Assembly (NCBI GenBank): GCA_002407845.1
Contig: DHPK01000033.1
Coordinates: 81,720 to 145,719 of the forward strand
From: Leptolinea sp. UBA5366
GTDB taxonomy: Bacteria; Chloroflexota; Anaerolineae; Anaerolineales; Anaerolineaceae
DNA: 64,000 nucleotides
Reading direction: 5' to 3'
A program made the position numbers and the translations under genes. Shown piece by piece: positions 34,899-44,100 of the stretch (position 1 is its first letter; each line of letters opens with the position of its first letter). The notes under the pieces are model-generated. The model saw only the letters and a program-made list of their open reading frames with translations. It searched no databases and was not told the DNA's origin.

Positions 34899-36404
34899 TT
34901 GGGATCATATCTTGAATTCAAGCAAATAAACAAGTATTTTCCGGGCGTTCATGCACTAAGTGATTTTTCATTAAAAGCTGACAGTGGTATCGTGTATGCC
35001 ATAGTGGGCGAAAATGGTGCAGGAAAGTCTACCCTGCTAAAAATTCTGAATGGCGATTATCTTCCTGACAGCGGTGAGTTTTTCATTGATGGCGTCCAAC
35101 AGAAATTTACAAAACCCAGCGAAGCAATTTCTGCGGGAGTGAGTGTTATTTACCAGGAACGCCAAATCATTTTGGAAATGACCGTGGCTGAAAATGTGTT
35201 TCTTGGAGACTGGCCATGCAATAAGGCTGGCAAGGTTGATTATGAGCGGATGAACAAAGAAACCGAGGAAATAGCCAAAAGTTTCGGACTTGATATTGCC
35301 CCAGATGTCAAAGTTAAATCACTCAGCATCGCTCTGCAGCAGATGGTCGAAGTTATGAAAGCAGTAAACCGAAATTCCAAAATTATTGCTTTTGATGAAC
35401 CGACCGCAAGTCTTAGCGGAAAAGAAATTGAAATATTGTTCAAGATTATTCGAAAATTACAAGCGGAGCAGAAAGTGATCTTTTATGTCTCCCATCGGAT
35501 GGATGAAATATCCCAAATAGCGCAAAAAGTAGTCGTCCTGAAAGATGGAAAATTTGTCGCAATGAGAGATCAGGAGAATGTCACGGATGACGAATTGATT
35601 CGATTAATGGTAGGTCGTCCGCTGGGGTCGGTGTTTCAAGAAATTCAATCCGAAAGAGAAATTGGTGAGGTTGTTTTAGAAGTAAAAAATCTGACAACTC
35701 ACTCAGTAAAAGACATTTCTTTTTCACTTCGGCGGGGAGAAATTTTGGGATTTGCAGGGTTGGTGGGGTCTGGAAGAACAGAAATCATGCAGGCACTATT
35801 CGGGCTGGACCATATTCTGTCAGGAGAAATAATCTACGATGGACAGCGCTATATCCCCTCTACCCCAACTCACGCGATTGAAGTTGGAATCGCGATGGTT
35901 CCTGAAGATCGTAAAACTCAGGGGATTATGCCGAATATTTCAGTGAGAGGAAATATCACAATTTCGATTTTGAGAAAATTGCTGAATAAATTTAAATCGA
36001 TTGATGTTCAAAGAGAGGAAATAATTGCTCAAGAAAATATCCAAAAATTGTCAATCAAAACGCCTGATTCAGATAAATTAATCGCTCAATTATCTGGCGG
36101 GAATCAACAAAAGGTGATCTTAGCCCGATGGCTGGTCACACACCCTAAAGTGTTGATCTTAGATGAACCCACGAAAGGAATTGACGTTGGCGCCAAGGCT
36201 GAGTTTTATCGAATCATTAGCGAATGCGCCAAAAATAATATTGCAGTCATTGTCATTTCATCAGAACTTCCAGAAGTCATCGGTCTCTGTGATCGAATCA
36301 TTGTGATCAGAAATGGCAGCATTTCTGGCGAAGTCAATCAAACAAGTGCAACGGAAGAAAACATTCTGAAATATGCCATGATTGATTTACAGGAAACTAA
36401 ATAA
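34899..36404 (+). CDS. CUT2 sugar ABC transporter ATP-binding protein (RbsA-like), second system
   Basis: Double-cassette ATPase, 501 residues. First cassette: Walker A GENGAGKSTLLK, degenerate signature KSLSIALQQMVEVMKAV, Walker B IIAFDEPTASL. Second: GLVGSGRTEIMQ, canonical QLSGGNQQKVILARWL, VLILDEPTKGID. The start is TTG at 34899, justified by a full AGGAGG eight bases upstream. First gene of an operon ordered ATPase-permease-binding protein-creatininase, unlike the first CUT2 system where the binding protein comes first. Confidence 0.95.
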   Translation: MGSYLEFKQINKYFPGVHALSDFSLKADSGIVYAIVGENGAGKSTLLKILNGDYLPDSGEFFIDGVQQKFTKPSEAISAGVSVIYQERQIILEMTVAENVFLGDWPCNKAGKVDYERMNKETEEIAKSFGLDIAPDVKVKSLSIALQQMVEVMKAVNRNSKIIAFDEPTASLSGKEIEILFKIIRKLQAEQKVIFYVSHRMDEISQIAQKVVVLKDGKFVAMRDQENVTDDELIRLMVGRPLGSVFQEIQSEREIGEVVLEVKNLTTHSVKDISFSLRRGEILGFAGLVGSGRTEIMQALFGLDHILSGEIIYDGQRYIPSTPTHAIEVGIAMVPEDRKTQGIMPNISVRGNITISILRKLLNKFKSIDVQREEIIAQENIQKLSIKTPDSDKLIAQLSGGNQQKVILARWLVTHPKVLILDEPTKGIDVGAKAEFYRIISECAKNNIAVIVISSELPEVIGLCDRIIVIRNGSISGEVNQTSATEENILKYAMIDLQETK

Positions 36405-36414
36405 GGATAAAGCC

Positions 36415-37419
36415 ATGGTACTTTCAACTTGGAAAAATAAAATTAAAAAGAGTGATTTTGCAGATAAGATTTCGTTGATCATTGCCCTGATTGTCTTGGT
36501 AGCCTTTTTTTCTTTTTTCAACAAGAATTATTTCTCTTCAAGAAATTTTATAAACATTTTGGTCGCATGTTCATTGATGGGCTTTGTGGCAATAGGCGAA
36601 ACAAAACTGATCATTGCAAATTTAATCGATCTTTCTGCCGGTTCAGTAGCAGCCTTTGCTACAGTATTCAGCGCAATTCTTGTCAGAGCCGGTGTTAATC
36701 CTTATCTGTCGCTGCTTCTCGCGATTGGCTCGGGCTGCTTTGTCGGACTGCTCAATGCGATGCTGATCAACTATCTTAAGCTCCAGCCATTCATTGCGAC
36801 GCTTGCGATGATGTCAATCGCCCGCGGCGCCGCATACATCATTTGCGGCGGACGCGCGGTTCCAATCGCAAATGCAACCTTCATTAGTTTTGGGACTTAC
36901 CGTCTCTTTAGGGTATTGCCGTTGCCGGTTATCTTGCTTATATTAACTTTTCTTGTGGGCGGTTACATACTTAAAAACACTTTCTTTGGCAGGAGTGTAT
37001 ATGCATTGGGCGGGAACTCTTATGCTGCCCGCTTGTCTGGACTGAATCCGGAAATGATCACCTTAAAGCTCTACCTATTATCAGGCGGACTGGCTGGTTT
37101 TGCCGGAGCTCTTCTCGCTGCACGTATGAATTCGGGGCAACCTACTGCCGCTGTTGGATTGGAATTTGACGCGATCACAGCGGCTGTTTTAGGCGGAGCT
37201 GCATTTACAGGCGGAGTTGGGACAATTCTTGGCACTTTTATTGGCATGCTGATCCTTCAGGGATTCAACACCGGGCTGATCATGCTGAATGTTCAAATCT
37301 TTTGGCAGAATGTGGCGCAGGGCAGCTTGTTAATTGTTGCACTGGCATTTGATTATCTGCGCAAAAAAGAGCGCAACAAAAAACTGCTGACAGATAGCAT
37401 GAAATCGATTAACGGATAA
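36415..37419 (+). CDS. CUT2 sugar ABC transporter permease (RbsC-like), second system
   Basis: 334-residue BPD_transp_2 permease with about eight to ten membrane segments. Motifs: IANLIDLSAGSVAAF, IATLAMMSIARGAAYI, and AAVLGGAAFTGGVGTILGT. The frame is open from 36382 inside the ATPase gene, but the ATG at 36415 has AAGGA just upstream and starts directly before the first hydrophobic region. Note the usual G-x-D-L-S motif is intact as LIDLSAGS. Confidence 0.92.
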   Translation: MVLSTWKNKIKKSDFADKISLIIALIVLVAFFSFFNKNYFSSRNFINILVACSLMGFVAIGETKLIIANLIDLSAGSVAAFATVFSAILVRAGVNPYLSLLLAIGSGCFVGLLNAMLINYLKLQPFIATLAMMSIARGAAYIICGGRAVPIANATFISFGTYRLFRVLPLPVILLILTFLVGGYILKNTFFGRSVYALGGNSYAARLSGLNPEMITLKLYLLSGGLAGFAGALLAARMNSGQPTAAVGLEFDAITAAVLGGAAFTGGVGTILGTFIGMLILQGFNTGLIMLNVQIFWQNVAQGSLLIVALAFDYLRKKERNKKLLTDSMKSING

Positions 37420-37457
37420 ACGGATTCAATCTTTGGTCCGATAAAAAAGGAGTAAAA

Positions 37458-38456
37458 ATGAAAGAAAATCGCACTATTAATATTCTGGTTGTTGTCTTAG
37501 CGGCATTGCTGCTGATCTCAAGCGTTGTTTCTGCGGCTGATGATCAATTGGTTATTGCCGGTATTTATAAACTTGGAGATGGAACATGGTTCATTCAAGA
37601 AGGAAAGGCTTCACAGGAAGTTGTTGAAGCAGCCAATGGTAAGTTCATGTATATGGATGCCAGAATGGACGGCGCACAGTTTTTGGCATTGATCGATACT
37701 GCAATTGCTCAGCACGTTGATGGAATTTTGACCTGTATACCGGATCAGAACCTGAGTAAGGTAACCGTTGATAAGCTGAAAGAAGCTGGAATTCCAGTTA
37801 TCGCCGTTGATGATGCGCTGCAGACAGAAGATGGAACATTGCTGGCGCCTTGGGTTGGAATTGACGGATACAATATCGGTTTGAGCGTCGGTGAATGGGC
37901 TGCAGAGTACATTAAAAAGAACAACTATATTGATGATGAAGAATTTGCAATCCTGCTGTTGACTGCAGACACGATTTCTTCGGTTGTTCCCAGAACCGAA
38001 GGCCAGTTGGATGGAATTAAAGCAGTTTTCCCGGATTTCCCAAGCAATAGGATTTTCAAAGCGGATCATGACACCGATGCTGAAATGGCGAATGTGGCTG
38101 CGTCTGCGATTTTCACCGGTAATCCGCACATTACCAAATGGCTGGTCTTAGGAGTCAGTGACGAAGGCGCACAAGGTGCAGCCAGAGCATTGGAATCGGC
38201 AGGGATTGCAAAAGATTCTGTTGCGGTCGGTCTTGGCGGTTATCTTGCTCCGGAGGAGTTTGCCAAAAAAGATTCTCCATTCAAAGCAGCGGCTTATTTC
38301 TCAGCGAAGAGTGTTGGCGGGACGGCGGCTCAACAACTGCTTGACTATCTGCAAAATGGCACTGAAATTCCGGAACGATTTGCCGTAAGTGCAATCATTG
38401 TGGAACCTGATGATGACCTCATAGAGATTATGCCGGAATACACAACAGATAAGTAA
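37458..38456 (+). CDS. CUT2 sugar ABC transporter substrate-binding protein, second system
   Basis: 332-residue Peripla_BP_4-type binding protein. It has a Sec signal peptide (ILVVVLAALLLISSVVSA, cleavage before AD) without a lipobox. The mature protein starts DDQLVIAGIYKLGDGTWFIQ, with HVDGILTCIPDQNL, IPVIAVDDALQ and WLVLGVSDEGAQGAARAL as binding-fold landmarks. These depart from ribose binders, so the ligand may be unusual. AAAAAAGGAG precedes the ATG. Confidence 0.9.
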   Translation: MKENRTINILVVVLAALLLISSVVSAADDQLVIAGIYKLGDGTWFIQEGKASQEVVEAANGKFMYMDARMDGAQFLALIDTAIAQHVDGILTCIPDQNLSKVTVDKLKEAGIPVIAVDDALQTEDGTLLAPWVGIDGYNIGLSVGEWAAEYIKKNNYIDDEEFAILLLTADTISSVVPRTEGQLDGIKAVFPDFPSNRIFKADHDTDAEMANVAASAIFTGNPHITKWLVLGVSDEGAQGAARALESAGIAKDSVAVGLGGYLAPEEFAKKDSPFKAAAYFSAKSVGGTAAQQLLDYLQNGTEIPERFAVSAIIVEPDDDLIEIMPEYTTDK

Positions 38457-38467
38457 ATAAGGATGAT

Positions 38468-38502
38468 GGACAACAAGCCGTGTTTATAGCGGCTTGTTGT
38501 CC
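38468..38502 (+). promoter_or_regulatory. 13-bp perfect hairpin after the second CUT2 binding-protein gene
   Basis: GGACAACAAGCCG (38468-38480) pairs exactly with CGGCTTGTTGTCC (38490-38502), loop of nine. No T tract follows. It lies 12 bases after the binding-protein stop and ends 16 bases before the creatininase-family start. Confidence 0.78.
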
Positions 38503-38518
38503 ACATATAAAGGCTATT

Positions 38519-39304
38519 ATGAAAAACAATAAATTTGAAGAATTAATCCCTGAAGAAATCATTTCCGAAACCTCTCAGTCAGGCATTTGTTATTTGCCGA
38601 TCGGTTCAATGGAATGGCATGGTCCTCATATGGGAATGGGAGTTGATACTCTGCACGCCTATGAAATCAGCTTAAGAACTTCAAAAAAAACAGGCGGTGT
38701 TGTTTTCCCACCGCTCTTTATTGGGACAGAAAACGAGCGCAGCAGTTCTGTGCTTAAAAACCTTGGATTTTCCGGCAATGAAAAAATAGTTGGGATGGAT
38801 TTCCCCAATAACAGCATTAAAAGCTTTTACTGGCCAGAGGATCTTTTCGAAGCAATAATTCGTGCGCAAACAGAGATGACCCGTAGGCTTGGGTTTAAAT
38901 TAATCGTTTTCACAAATGGTCATATGGCTGAAAGTCAAATGGAAATTCTCGAAAAAATTTCCGCAGAACTCAGCGATGCCGCCTGTAAAATAGTAGTCCT
39001 CAATGTATTATTCACAGAATCCTTTCCGCAGACTGGCCATGCAGGGCTGGCGGAGACAGCGATCATGATGAATATCGCTCCTGATTCGGTAAAGCTTGAC
39101 AAGCTGCCAGAACGGTCAACCCCATTGCAAAATGTTGATTTTGCTATTGTCGATAATGATTCTTTTTTAGGAAAACGCGGACATGATTTCACAGTCCATT
39201 TTGATCCAAGAGATGCTTCAGCAGAATTGGGGGAGAGAATTATCGAAGCAGAGGTCAAGAAGTGCGTGGATCTGGTTTTGGCTGCAAGAAACATGATAGC
39301 GTGA
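38519..39304 (+). CDS. Creatininase-family metal-dependent amidohydrolase
   Basis: 261-residue protein of the creatininase/creatinine amidohydrolase fold. Metal-ligand motifs are in the expected order: SMEWHGPHMGMGVDTLHA (Glu, His, Asp), then VFTNGHMAESQ, and TGHAGLAETAIM with the catalytic/metal His and Glu. The family includes enzymes acting on creatinine, formamidopyrimidines and mycofactocin precursors, so a sugar-linked role is uncertain. The ATG at 38519 is preferred over an upstream in-frame start at 38480 that lies inside the hairpin. It appears to be the last gene of the second CUT2 operon and might act on the imported compound. Confidence 0.83.
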   Translation: MKNNKFEELIPEEIISETSQSGICYLPIGSMEWHGPHMGMGVDTLHAYEISLRTSKKTGGVVFPPLFIGTENERSSSVLKNLGFSGNEKIVGMDFPNNSIKSFYWPEDLFEAIIRAQTEMTRRLGFKLIVFTNGHMAESQMEILEKISAELSDAACKIVVLNVLFTESFPQTGHAGLAETAIMMNIAPDSVKLDKLPERSTPLQNVDFAIVDNDSFLGKRGHDFTVHFDPRDASAELGERIIEAEVKKCVDLVLAARNMIA

Positions 39305-39318
39305 GCCTCCGTCCTCAT

Positions 39319-39355
39319 TTTATAAGAAGCGGGGCAGAAACGCGCTTCTTATAAA
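39319..39355 (+). terminator. Hairpin at the end of the second CUT2 operon
   Basis: Thirteen-bp stem TTTATAAGAAGCG (39319-39331) and CGCTTCTTATAAA (39343-39355). The T stretch (TCTTTT) starts only four bases further on, so termination may be imperfect. Confidence 0.55.
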
Positions 39356-39529
39356 AAATCTTTTCGGAGGATGCAAAGAATTCGTCAATCCTGCTGTTAT
39401 TGCAAATGAAGTCTATCACCCTGCGAGATGAACAATTTCCTTTTCTTACTCAAACATTCATAAAATGAAATATCATTAGAACTACCGCTTGCTGAAAAAA
39501 AGGACCAAGCTGGCGGGAATGAGGATGAT

Positions 39530-40006
39530 ATGAAAAACTATGCAATTTTTCAGACGCCGATCGGCAAAATTACAGTTGCTGAAAATGGCAGAGCGATCAC
39601 CAATCTGCTTTTTGCCGGCGAGAAGCCAAAACCTGACTGGACAGAACAGGAAACTGACCTGCTGAAAAAGGCAGGCGCTCAATTAGCCGAATATTTTGCA
39701 TTTGAGCGGCGGGAATTTGATCTGCCGCTTGAAACAGAGGGAACCCCATTCCAGCGCTCAGTTTGGGATGCGTTGCAGGACATCCCTTATGGCGAGACGC
39801 GCAGTTATGGCCAAGTTGCGGCTGCAATCGGCAATCCGAAAGCCAGCCGTGCAGTCGGGATGGCGAATCACAACAACCCGATTTCGATTATCATCCCGTG
39901 CCATCGCGTGATCGGTGCGAATGGTTCGCTGGTCGGTTTCGGCGGTGGATTAGACGTAAAAGATTATCTGTTGACGCTGGAACGGAAAAATTCGGAGACT
40001 GTATAA
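39530..40006 (+). CDS. ogt: Methylated-DNA--protein-cysteine methyltransferase
   Basis: Suicide DNA-repair enzyme that removes O6-alkyl groups from guanine. The 158-residue protein has the helix-turn-helix region PYGETRSYGQVAAAIGNPKA and the acceptor motif IIPCHRVIGANGSLVGFGGG near residue 124. The short N-terminal domain and absence of an Ada-type zinc domain indicate the Ogt class. AGGA lies upstream of the ATG. It stands alone. Confidence 0.95.
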   Translation: MKNYAIFQTPIGKITVAENGRAITNLLFAGEKPKPDWTEQETDLLKKAGAQLAEYFAFERREFDLPLETEGTPFQRSVWDALQDIPYGETRSYGQVAAAIGNPKASRAVGMANHNNPISIIIPCHRVIGANGSLVGFGGGLDVKDYLLTLERKNSETV

Positions 40007-40118
40007 CCGGACGGTTTCAAGCATTTCTTTCTGCAGGAAACAGGATTTAAAAAAGAACCCAGCTGGTGGCTCAGTAATAGCCTGTCCAGCTGGATTTATT
40101 TTTTCGCAATTGTGCCAG

Positions 40119-41174
40119 TTAGGCTTCTGGATAGACCTCTCGCATTGCATTGCGGAAGGCAAAAATGTCTTCTTCCGTGCTGTTGGGATTGATTGAGCAG
40201 TAGGGCGCCAGGATATACGCCAGATCTTTGTTTTTCTCAAGCGTATTTTTCGTCTCTTCAGCGATCCGCTCGCTTTGCCCAGTGCCGAAAATCATCTCAT
40301 TGACGCCGCCCATCGGCACAATGCCGTTCAGCCAGGCTGCTGATCCTTCGAGCGGCGGATTTCCTTCCGCTCCCTGATCCCAATGGAGCACATCAATCGG
40401 ATAATCCAGGAACCATTCCGGATTGGATTTCATCCCGCAGGTATGGAAAATGATCTTCCCGCCTTTTCTGCGAATACACTCCAGAATCTGGATGTCATAG
40501 GGTTTGATCCAGGATTCCCATTCGCTCTTATGAATATAACCGGCTCGTGCCCAGCCGATTTCTGCATAGAAAAATCCATCTGCACCGGCGTCCATGATGC
40601 GTTCCGCGTAATCGACGAAAGTATCTGTAATCGCCTGCAGCGCATTCCGCATCAATTCAGGTTTTTCTTTGAAAAGCGTAAAGAGCACGTTATCCTCGCG
40701 CGAAGCTGGCTGATGGCGCCGGACAGTGGGGACACCGAGCGCGTCACAGATGTAATGGACGGGTGTGAACATTGTCATGAAAATCGGGACGTCATCCTCT
40801 TTCAGGCTGGCTTTAATCAATTCGACGGCTTTGATCATGTCGCCAAATGCTCCAAAGTCTCCGGCTTTTTTTGTGAACAGGCTCAGGTCGTCCGCAGACT
40901 TGAATGCTTTCGAGACCAGTTTTGGGTAAATTACATTTTCGTAAATCGAATAGTCATAAACATTCCCCCAGATTTCCTTAGCAATCGTGGCAGCTGGGTG
41001 AATCTTAATGAAATCCCAATCGTATTTCTCGTAGTTTTCCATTGTGCTCTGGAATAAATCTTCAGCTTTTCGCTCTCTGCCTGGCACATGCCAATAAGCA
41101 TTAATAGGCGGGCGATCTGCCTTTTTCCCCTGTAATACTGTCATGACTCTTTCACGTTTAGAACATTTGCTCAT
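40119..41174 (-). CDS. URO-D-superfamily protein, second copy
   Basis: 351-residue TIM-barrel protein of the uroporphyrinogen-decarboxylase superfamily. It starts with the family pattern KRERVMTVLQGKKADRPPI, contains AERIMDAGADGFFYAE in the barrel core, and has IIFHTCGMKSNPEW. The H-x-C is kept, but where the other copy in this window has GGGCD this one has MGGVNEM, so the third zinc ligand of MtaA-type methyltransferases appears absent. It lies divergent from the peptide importer. Not a heme-pathway gene on context. Function unknown. Confidence 0.77.
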   Translation of the reverse strand: MSKCSKRERVMTVLQGKKADRPPINAYWHVPGRERKAEDLFQSTMENYEKYDWDFIKIHPAATIAKEIWGNVYDYSIYENVIYPKLVSKAFKSADDLSLFTKKAGDFGAFGDMIKAVELIKASLKEDDVPIFMTMFTPVHYICDALGVPTVRRHQPASREDNVLFTLFKEKPELMRNALQAITDTFVDYAERIMDAGADGFFYAEIGWARAGYIHKSEWESWIKPYDIQILECIRRKGGKIIFHTCGMKSNPEWFLDYPIDVLHWDQGAEGNPPLEGSAAWLNGIVPMGGVNEMIFGTGQSERIAEETKNTLEKNKDLAYILAPYCSINPNSTEEDIFAFRNAMREVYPEA

Positions 41175-41445
41175 TTTGTCTTCCTTGGAATATGTGTTAA
41201 AATACTTTGGGTTATGATTTAAATAATAGTCTATACTCTCTCAATTCGCAATTCGTAGAAAAGACTCATATTTTTGTTAGTATTGGATGAATGCTTATCA
41301 TTTTAAGCATAACAAAAATAACGATTCTGGTTTCATAAATGATTGAAATTGCGAATGAATGCAATCAATTTGCAACTTTTTTTTCTTTATTATTTTAGTG
41401 GTGTAACATTTGAAAAACTCAAAAATTGAAAGTTGAGGGTCTGAA

Positions 41446-43065
41446 ATGAGAATTAGAAAAAGCTTCATCATTATTATCACTGTTCTTTTGAGCATATTTC
41501 TCCTTGCTTCATGCAACAAAAAGGCAGAACCGGCGGCAACAGCCCCCGAAAAAGCTGCTGAAACAACTGCAGAAACAGCTGGCGAAACGTCAGAAGAGAT
41601 CAGCGCCGAGCCAAAGAAAGACACATTGGTTATCGCGCTGCCAAGCGAACCGGTAACCCTGCATCCCAGCACCGCTGCCGAACGGATTACCTACCTGCCT
41701 GTTCATGCGATCCATGAAACACTGGTGACGGAAAACTACACCACCGGCGAGATTGAACCGCGGCTGGCAGAATCTTGGGAAATTTCTGAAGATGGTTTGA
41801 AATACACCTTCAAAATCCGCCAGGGTATCAAGTTCCATAACGGCGATCCGCTGACTGCTGATGATGTCGTTTACACACTGAATGAAATCAGCAGCAAAAT
41901 CGTTGACGTTTATGGCTTGATCAAGAACGTCACGAAAGTTGACGAAAACACCGTCAGCTTTGAAATGGAATATCAGTTCTCCCCGATTCTTTATCTGCTT
42001 TCCAACACCCAGTCCTGCATCGTTGATCAGGAATACTACGAAAAAGATCCTGAAGGATATGGCCGCAACCCGAATGGAACCGGTCCTTTCAAGTTCAAGA
42101 GCTGGCTGAGCGGCGAAAACATCGTTTTGGAACGCAACGAAGATTATTGGAGAGGTCCCGCACCGCTGGCATCCATCACCTTCAAAGTCGTTCCTGAAGA
42201 AGCAACAAAACTGATCGCGCTCGAATCGGGTGATATTGATGCTTATATTCAGGCATCTCTGACAAACAAGCCAATCGTTGAAGAGAATTCGGAATTGAAA
42301 TGGATCGAAACTTCAGCCGGACAGGTCTTCACGCTGGCATTCAACAATGGGACGCACTCAGACGGAACCAAGAGCGTGTTTGCTGACAACAAAGCCCTGC
42401 GCGAAGCGATTGTTTTTGCGATCGATAAAAACGAAATCGTCTCATTGGCAATTGATGACGCAGCACCGCCGCTTTATACGCCATTCCCGACCTTTATTCA
42501 GAACTATCCTGCCAATTTCGAAGGCAACCTCTATAACGTCGAAAAAGCAAAAGAGAAGCTGATCGAAGCAGGTTATCCGGACGGGTTTAAATTCACAATG
42601 AAGACAACCTCACAACCGATCTATGCCAAACCGGCAGAAGCGATTCAGGGTCAGCTGGCGAAAATCGGAATCGAGATGGAATTGATTCAGATGGAACGCG
42701 GAACATATCTGCAAGAGGTTTACCAGAACTTTGATTACGATGCAACCATTTGGGCAGTTTCCTGCGATTATCCGGACATGGACTCAGGCGCTTACAAACG
42801 CTTCTATTCTGGAAACATTGCTCCGGGAAAGAACTACATGCAGATCAACGACCCGGCAATGGACGAAGCAATCATGATCAATCGCAGCTCGCAGGATCCT
42901 GCAGAGAAAGCTGCTCAGGTTCTGAAGGTCAGTGAAATTATTCGTGACGAAGTTTATGCACTGCCGTTGTATGCCTCACCGAACACAATGGCTGTCAGAA
43001 GCGATCTCAAAGGAGTCAATATCAATTACGGAATGATGATTGATTTTTATCTGTGGTCGAGATAA
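41446..43065 (+). CDS. Peptide ABC transporter substrate-binding lipoprotein (DppA/OppA-like)
   Basis: 539-residue SBP_bac_5 protein that captures di- or oligopeptides (or related solutes). It has a lipoprotein signal peptide with lipobox LLASC; the cysteine follows about 23 residues, then an Ala/Glu/Thr-rich linker. Family motifs: PVTLHPSTAAERITY, KYTFKIRQGIKFHNGDPLTA and GTGPFKFKSWLSGENIVLER. It is the only one of five binding proteins here that is a predicted lipoprotein. GAGGG precedes the ATG. First gene of a five-gene import operon. Confidence 0.94.
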   Translation: MRIRKSFIIIITVLLSIFLLASCNKKAEPAATAPEKAAETTAETAGETSEEISAEPKKDTLVIALPSEPVTLHPSTAAERITYLPVHAIHETLVTENYTTGEIEPRLAESWEISEDGLKYTFKIRQGIKFHNGDPLTADDVVYTLNEISSKIVDVYGLIKNVTKVDENTVSFEMEYQFSPILYLLSNTQSCIVDQEYYEKDPEGYGRNPNGTGPFKFKSWLSGENIVLERNEDYWRGPAPLASITFKVVPEEATKLIALESGDIDAYIQASLTNKPIVEENSELKWIETSAGQVFTLAFNNGTHSDGTKSVFADNKALREAIVFAIDKNEIVSLAIDDAAPPLYTPFPTFIQNYPANFEGNLYNVEKAKEKLIEAGYPDGFKFTMKTTSQPIYAKPAEAIQGQLAKIGIEMELIQMERGTYLQEVYQNFDYDATIWAVSCDYPDMDSGAYKRFYSGNIAPGKNYMQINDPAMDEAIMINRSSQDPAEKAAQVLKVSEIIRDEVYALPLYASPNTMAVRSDLKGVNINYGMMIDFYLWSR

Positions 43066-43074
43066 TTCGAATGA

Positions 43075-43105
43075 AAATGGGGAGCGATGTCTTCGCTCCC
43101 CATTT
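43075..43105 (+). promoter_or_regulatory. 13-bp perfect hairpin after the peptide-binding-protein gene
   Basis: AAATGGGGAGCGA (43075-43087) pairs exactly with TCGCTCCCCATTT (43093-43105), loop of five. It ends 17 bases before the permease ATG. The run of T is part of the arm and too short for a standard terminator. Confidence 0.77.
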
Positions 43106-43122
43106 CTCCCTATGGAGTGAGC

Positions 43123-44100
43123 ATGTTTAAATTTATTCTGAAGCGATTGCTGTTGATGATTCCGGTAATTATTGGGATTTCGTTCGTCATTTTTGCAATC
43201 GTAAGCCTTACACCGGGTGACCCGGCACAATTGATTCTCGGCGCGGATGCAGATCCTGTTCTTCTGCAGGCAAAACGCGAGGAATTTGGACTCAATGACA
43301 ATTTCTTCATGCGGTATATCAAGTATATAACCGGCGTATTCCGCGGTGATTTTGGGAAATCCTACCGCACTGGGCTGCCCGTCCTCGGGGAACTCCTGCT
43401 GCGGCTGCCCCATACGACGATTATCGCCCTGGGAGGGATCGGCCTGTCCGTTGTTGTCGGGGTGCCGCTGGGGATGATCTCAGCGATCAAGCAATATAGC
43501 TTTATCGATTATTTTGCAAGAACGTTGGCGCTGCTGCTGACTGCCATCCCTGTGTTTTGGCTTGGTTTATTGATGCTGCTCTTTTTTGTTTTGAAATTGA
43601 GGTGGTTCCCAGCCACCGGAACCGGCAGTTGGAGGAATTACGTCCTGCCTGTCGTTGCGCTGGCGGCGTCCGCTACTGCGACTCAGACGCGGACCACCCG
43701 CTCAGCAATGCTGGAAGCCATCCGCCAGGATTATGTTCGCACTGCCCGCGCAAAAGGGATCAGCGAACCGAAGATTATGTTCAAACATGTGCTGAAAAAT
43801 AGCATTCTACCGGTGATCACGATCGCCGGTATGAACGTCGGCGTTCAAATGGGCGGAACAGTGGTCATTGAAAACGTCTTTAATATCCCAGGAATGGGAA
43901 ACATGCTGATCAATTCCGTCAGGGTGAAAGACATCCCGATGATTGTCAGTACGATTATCATGGTCGCTTTTTTCATCGGAGTGATGAACCTGATCGTTGA
44001 TATTATCTACACTTTTGTGGACCCCAGGTTGAAAACACAATATGTAACCGTCAAGAAAAAGAAGGATCAACCGTTGATTCCCGCGCAGGAAAAGATATGA
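43123..44100 (+). CDS. Peptide ABC transporter permease (DppB-like)
   Basis: 325-residue integral membrane subunit. It starts MFKFILKRLLLMIPVIIGIS, the standard DppB N-terminus, followed by the periplasmic TPGDPAQLILG and six membrane segments. The EAA loop reads YVRTARAKGISEPKIMFKH. An in-frame start at 43087 exists inside the upstream hairpin; the ATG at 43123 with GGAG is preferred. Confidence 0.94.
   Translation: MFKFILKRLLLMIPVIIGISFVIFAIVSLTPGDPAQLILGADADPVLLQAKREEFGLNDNFFMRYIKYITGVFRGDFGKSYRTGLPVLGELLLRLPHTTIIALGGIGLSVVVGVPLGMISAIKQYSFIDYFARTLALLLTAIPVFWLGLLMLLFFVLKLRWFPATGTGSWRNYVLPVVALAASATATQTRTTRSAMLEAIRQDYVRTARAKGISEPKIMFKHVLKNSILPVITIAGMNVGVQMGGTVVIENVFNIPGMGNMLINSVRVKDIPMIVSTIIMVAFFIGVMNLIVDIIYTFVDPRLKTQYVTVKKKKDQPLIPAQEKI

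Noticed and set aside
40020..40118. Terminator formed by the two CCAGCTGG blocks between ogt and the URO-D-like gene
   Set aside because: Each block is self-complementary and the spacing gives no clean stem with a T tract, so the call would be arbitrary.
41175..41445. Regulatory RNA or riboswitch before the peptide importer
   Set aside because: Only short AT-rich inverted repeats (such as ATGCTTA/TAAGCAT near 41291-41310) are visible, with no recognisable riboswitch core.
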